From contig JASANG010001227.1 of NCBI GenBank assembly GCA_030248215.1, positions 309,672-373,671 on the forward strand: a DNA stretch of 64,000 nucleotides, written 5' to 3'. A program made the position numbers and the translations under genes. Below are positions 62,984 through 64,000 of this stretch, piece by piece. Positions within the stretch are counted from its first letter, which is position 1; every line of letters begins with the position of its first letter. Below the pieces are notes generated by a model. That model saw only the letters and a program-made list of their open reading frames with translations. It ran no database searches and was not told where the DNA came from. Origin of the DNA: Enoplolaimus lenunculus (lineage: Eukaryota > Nematoda > Enoplea > Enoplida > Thoracostomopsidae).

Positions 62984-64000
62984 ACCTTTTGCAAATTGCG
63001 CCAAAACTGCATAATTTCGCGCGCCATTCCAGATGCAATTCGGCGCATTTCGCGTTCGTGCTCTGCTTCAAATTCGCGATTCACGTTCACTTTCTTCGCG
63101 CTTTTACTTTCACTGCAAATGTTGCCATCTGTAATCAAAAGCTTAACAAATCCGTAATCGACAACTAGAGGACGGTATACCTTATTTCATTGCTGGCTGG
63201 AAACTTAAATTTCTCTGAGCTACCTGGTAGTACGTATGTACCAGGGTGCAACCGGATACCGAAAACAACGGAGCCGGGATAATCTCTAGATATGCAGCCA
63301 TCATCGGAAATTAAATTCAAATCTAATACTAGGGTGACTTTGAATATCAGAACGTAGCTTCCAGTTTTTCTACCCTGGCTTAACGTATCCAAAGTGTTTA
63401 CGCGAAAAAGTTTAACATCTCACGCCGATGCATGTGCAACACTTTAACAGAGTCCCTACTACACTATTCTATATTATGTGGCGAGGCGTTCTGTTGCAAT
63501 ATTCGTTTTTTCCATGCTGTTATTCACGGCTTACCGTTTTCCGTAGGTACTGCAAAACACAGGTGGCTAAGACCAGGGATGGGATTCTCTCTCACTCGCA
63601 AGTCTCGGTATTTGGCAGGTCTATGTAAAAGTAAGACAATAAGTTCGATGGTACTTAGCATACATACGAATGATTGTATAAATTTTTTGTTGAAGTTTTT
63701 TTAAATAATATTCGGTAAGTTAAAAAACCAGAGCCGGATGTCGATTTTTTGCCGGAGCCGGATACCCGGTAGCCAGGGTGCAACAGAACTACGAATTTAC
63801 CGGAACCGGAACCGGAATTTGAAAATTTTACCGGAACCGGAAAGTGAAAAATGCATTTCACCAAAAATTTCATTTTAATCTTATTTTTTTGCTCTATTAT
63901 TTGTGAAATAACCTTAGTCGAACATAGGCTATTTATTTTATTTGTTGTATTTTAGATTTTCGCATAACTTCGACTGAAGTAAAATCCACCATCAGCAATA
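62979..64000 (-). pseudogene. Second, direct copy of the HSA-exon region
   Basis: Matches 55110-56150 in the same orientation. The exon copy (62986-63128) has two single-base insertions relative to 55115-55255, so ATG GCA ACA leads into a stop after about a dozen codons. The flanking intron and the outer hAT-like MITE are also duplicated, with scattered differences. Homology runs to the window edge. It joins the inverted copy through a 5-base overlap, TAAAT, at 62979-62983. The real upstream exons of domino may lie beyond this copy. Confidence 0.88.

Overview
Eukaryotic, animal-type genomic DNA: AT-rich, with low coding density, GT-AG introns, and many small terminal-inverted-repeat elements and tRNA-derived SINEs. 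Two protein genes can be followed exon by exon. RAB14 (+ strand, 14019-18140) is complete in 8 coding exons and encodes 215 residues. A Domino-type (SRCAP/EP400 family) chromatin remodeller lies on the - strand, from the HSA-type exon at 55115-55255 to the stop at 26454. About 39 coding exons are resolved, and the 5' end is not in clean single copy here. The two genes converge on an 8.3 kb spacer full of repeats. The protein families point to a metazoan. The ATPase half resembles SRCAP and the C-terminal half resembles EP400, as in invertebrates with a single domino-like gene. I cannot name the species.

Layout. 1-5227: a 1.4 kb sequence present twice, 3823 bp apart, ending in a hairpin-forming ~31 bp minisatellite. 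5228-14018: MITEs, a 1.6 kb TIR element, one possible 93-residue gene (8133-8470) and a SINE/tRNA-like cluster (11.9-13.7 kb). 14019-18140: RAB14. 18141-26453: intergenic repeats, including MITEs rich in TTAGGC-like hexamers, a very GC-rich MITE, a 43 bp CCAAT-bearing tandem repeat and a doubled SINE. 26454-55255: the remodeller. 55369-56301: one hAT-like MITE inserted into another. 56611-62983: an inverted copy of 47602-54030 (remodeller exons 2-12, now on the + strand). 62979-64000: a second, direct copy of the HSA-exon region.

The remodeller reads N to C: HSA remnant, acidic/serine linker, Snf2 lobe 1 (DEAQ box), a roughly 470-residue insertion, lobe 2, acidic helices, proline/acidic linker, SANT/Myb domain, Gln/Gly/Ser-rich tail. 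Its strongest point is a fork after the helicase. Exon 26 either splices at 39028/39027 into the SANT/Q-rich half, or reads on through 347 further open codons to a stop at 37985. This is the same logic as the DOM-A/DOM-B isoform pair of Drosophila domino.

The inverted copy plus the second HSA exon is either a real rearrangement (duplication with inversion, 5 bp microhomology at one joint) or two haplotypes or chimeric reads joined by the assembler. The indel-rich edges of the copy favour the second. RAB14 is a vesicle-traffic GTPase and the remodeller a nuclear histone-exchange ATPase; nothing suggests a functional link beyond tail-to-tail position.
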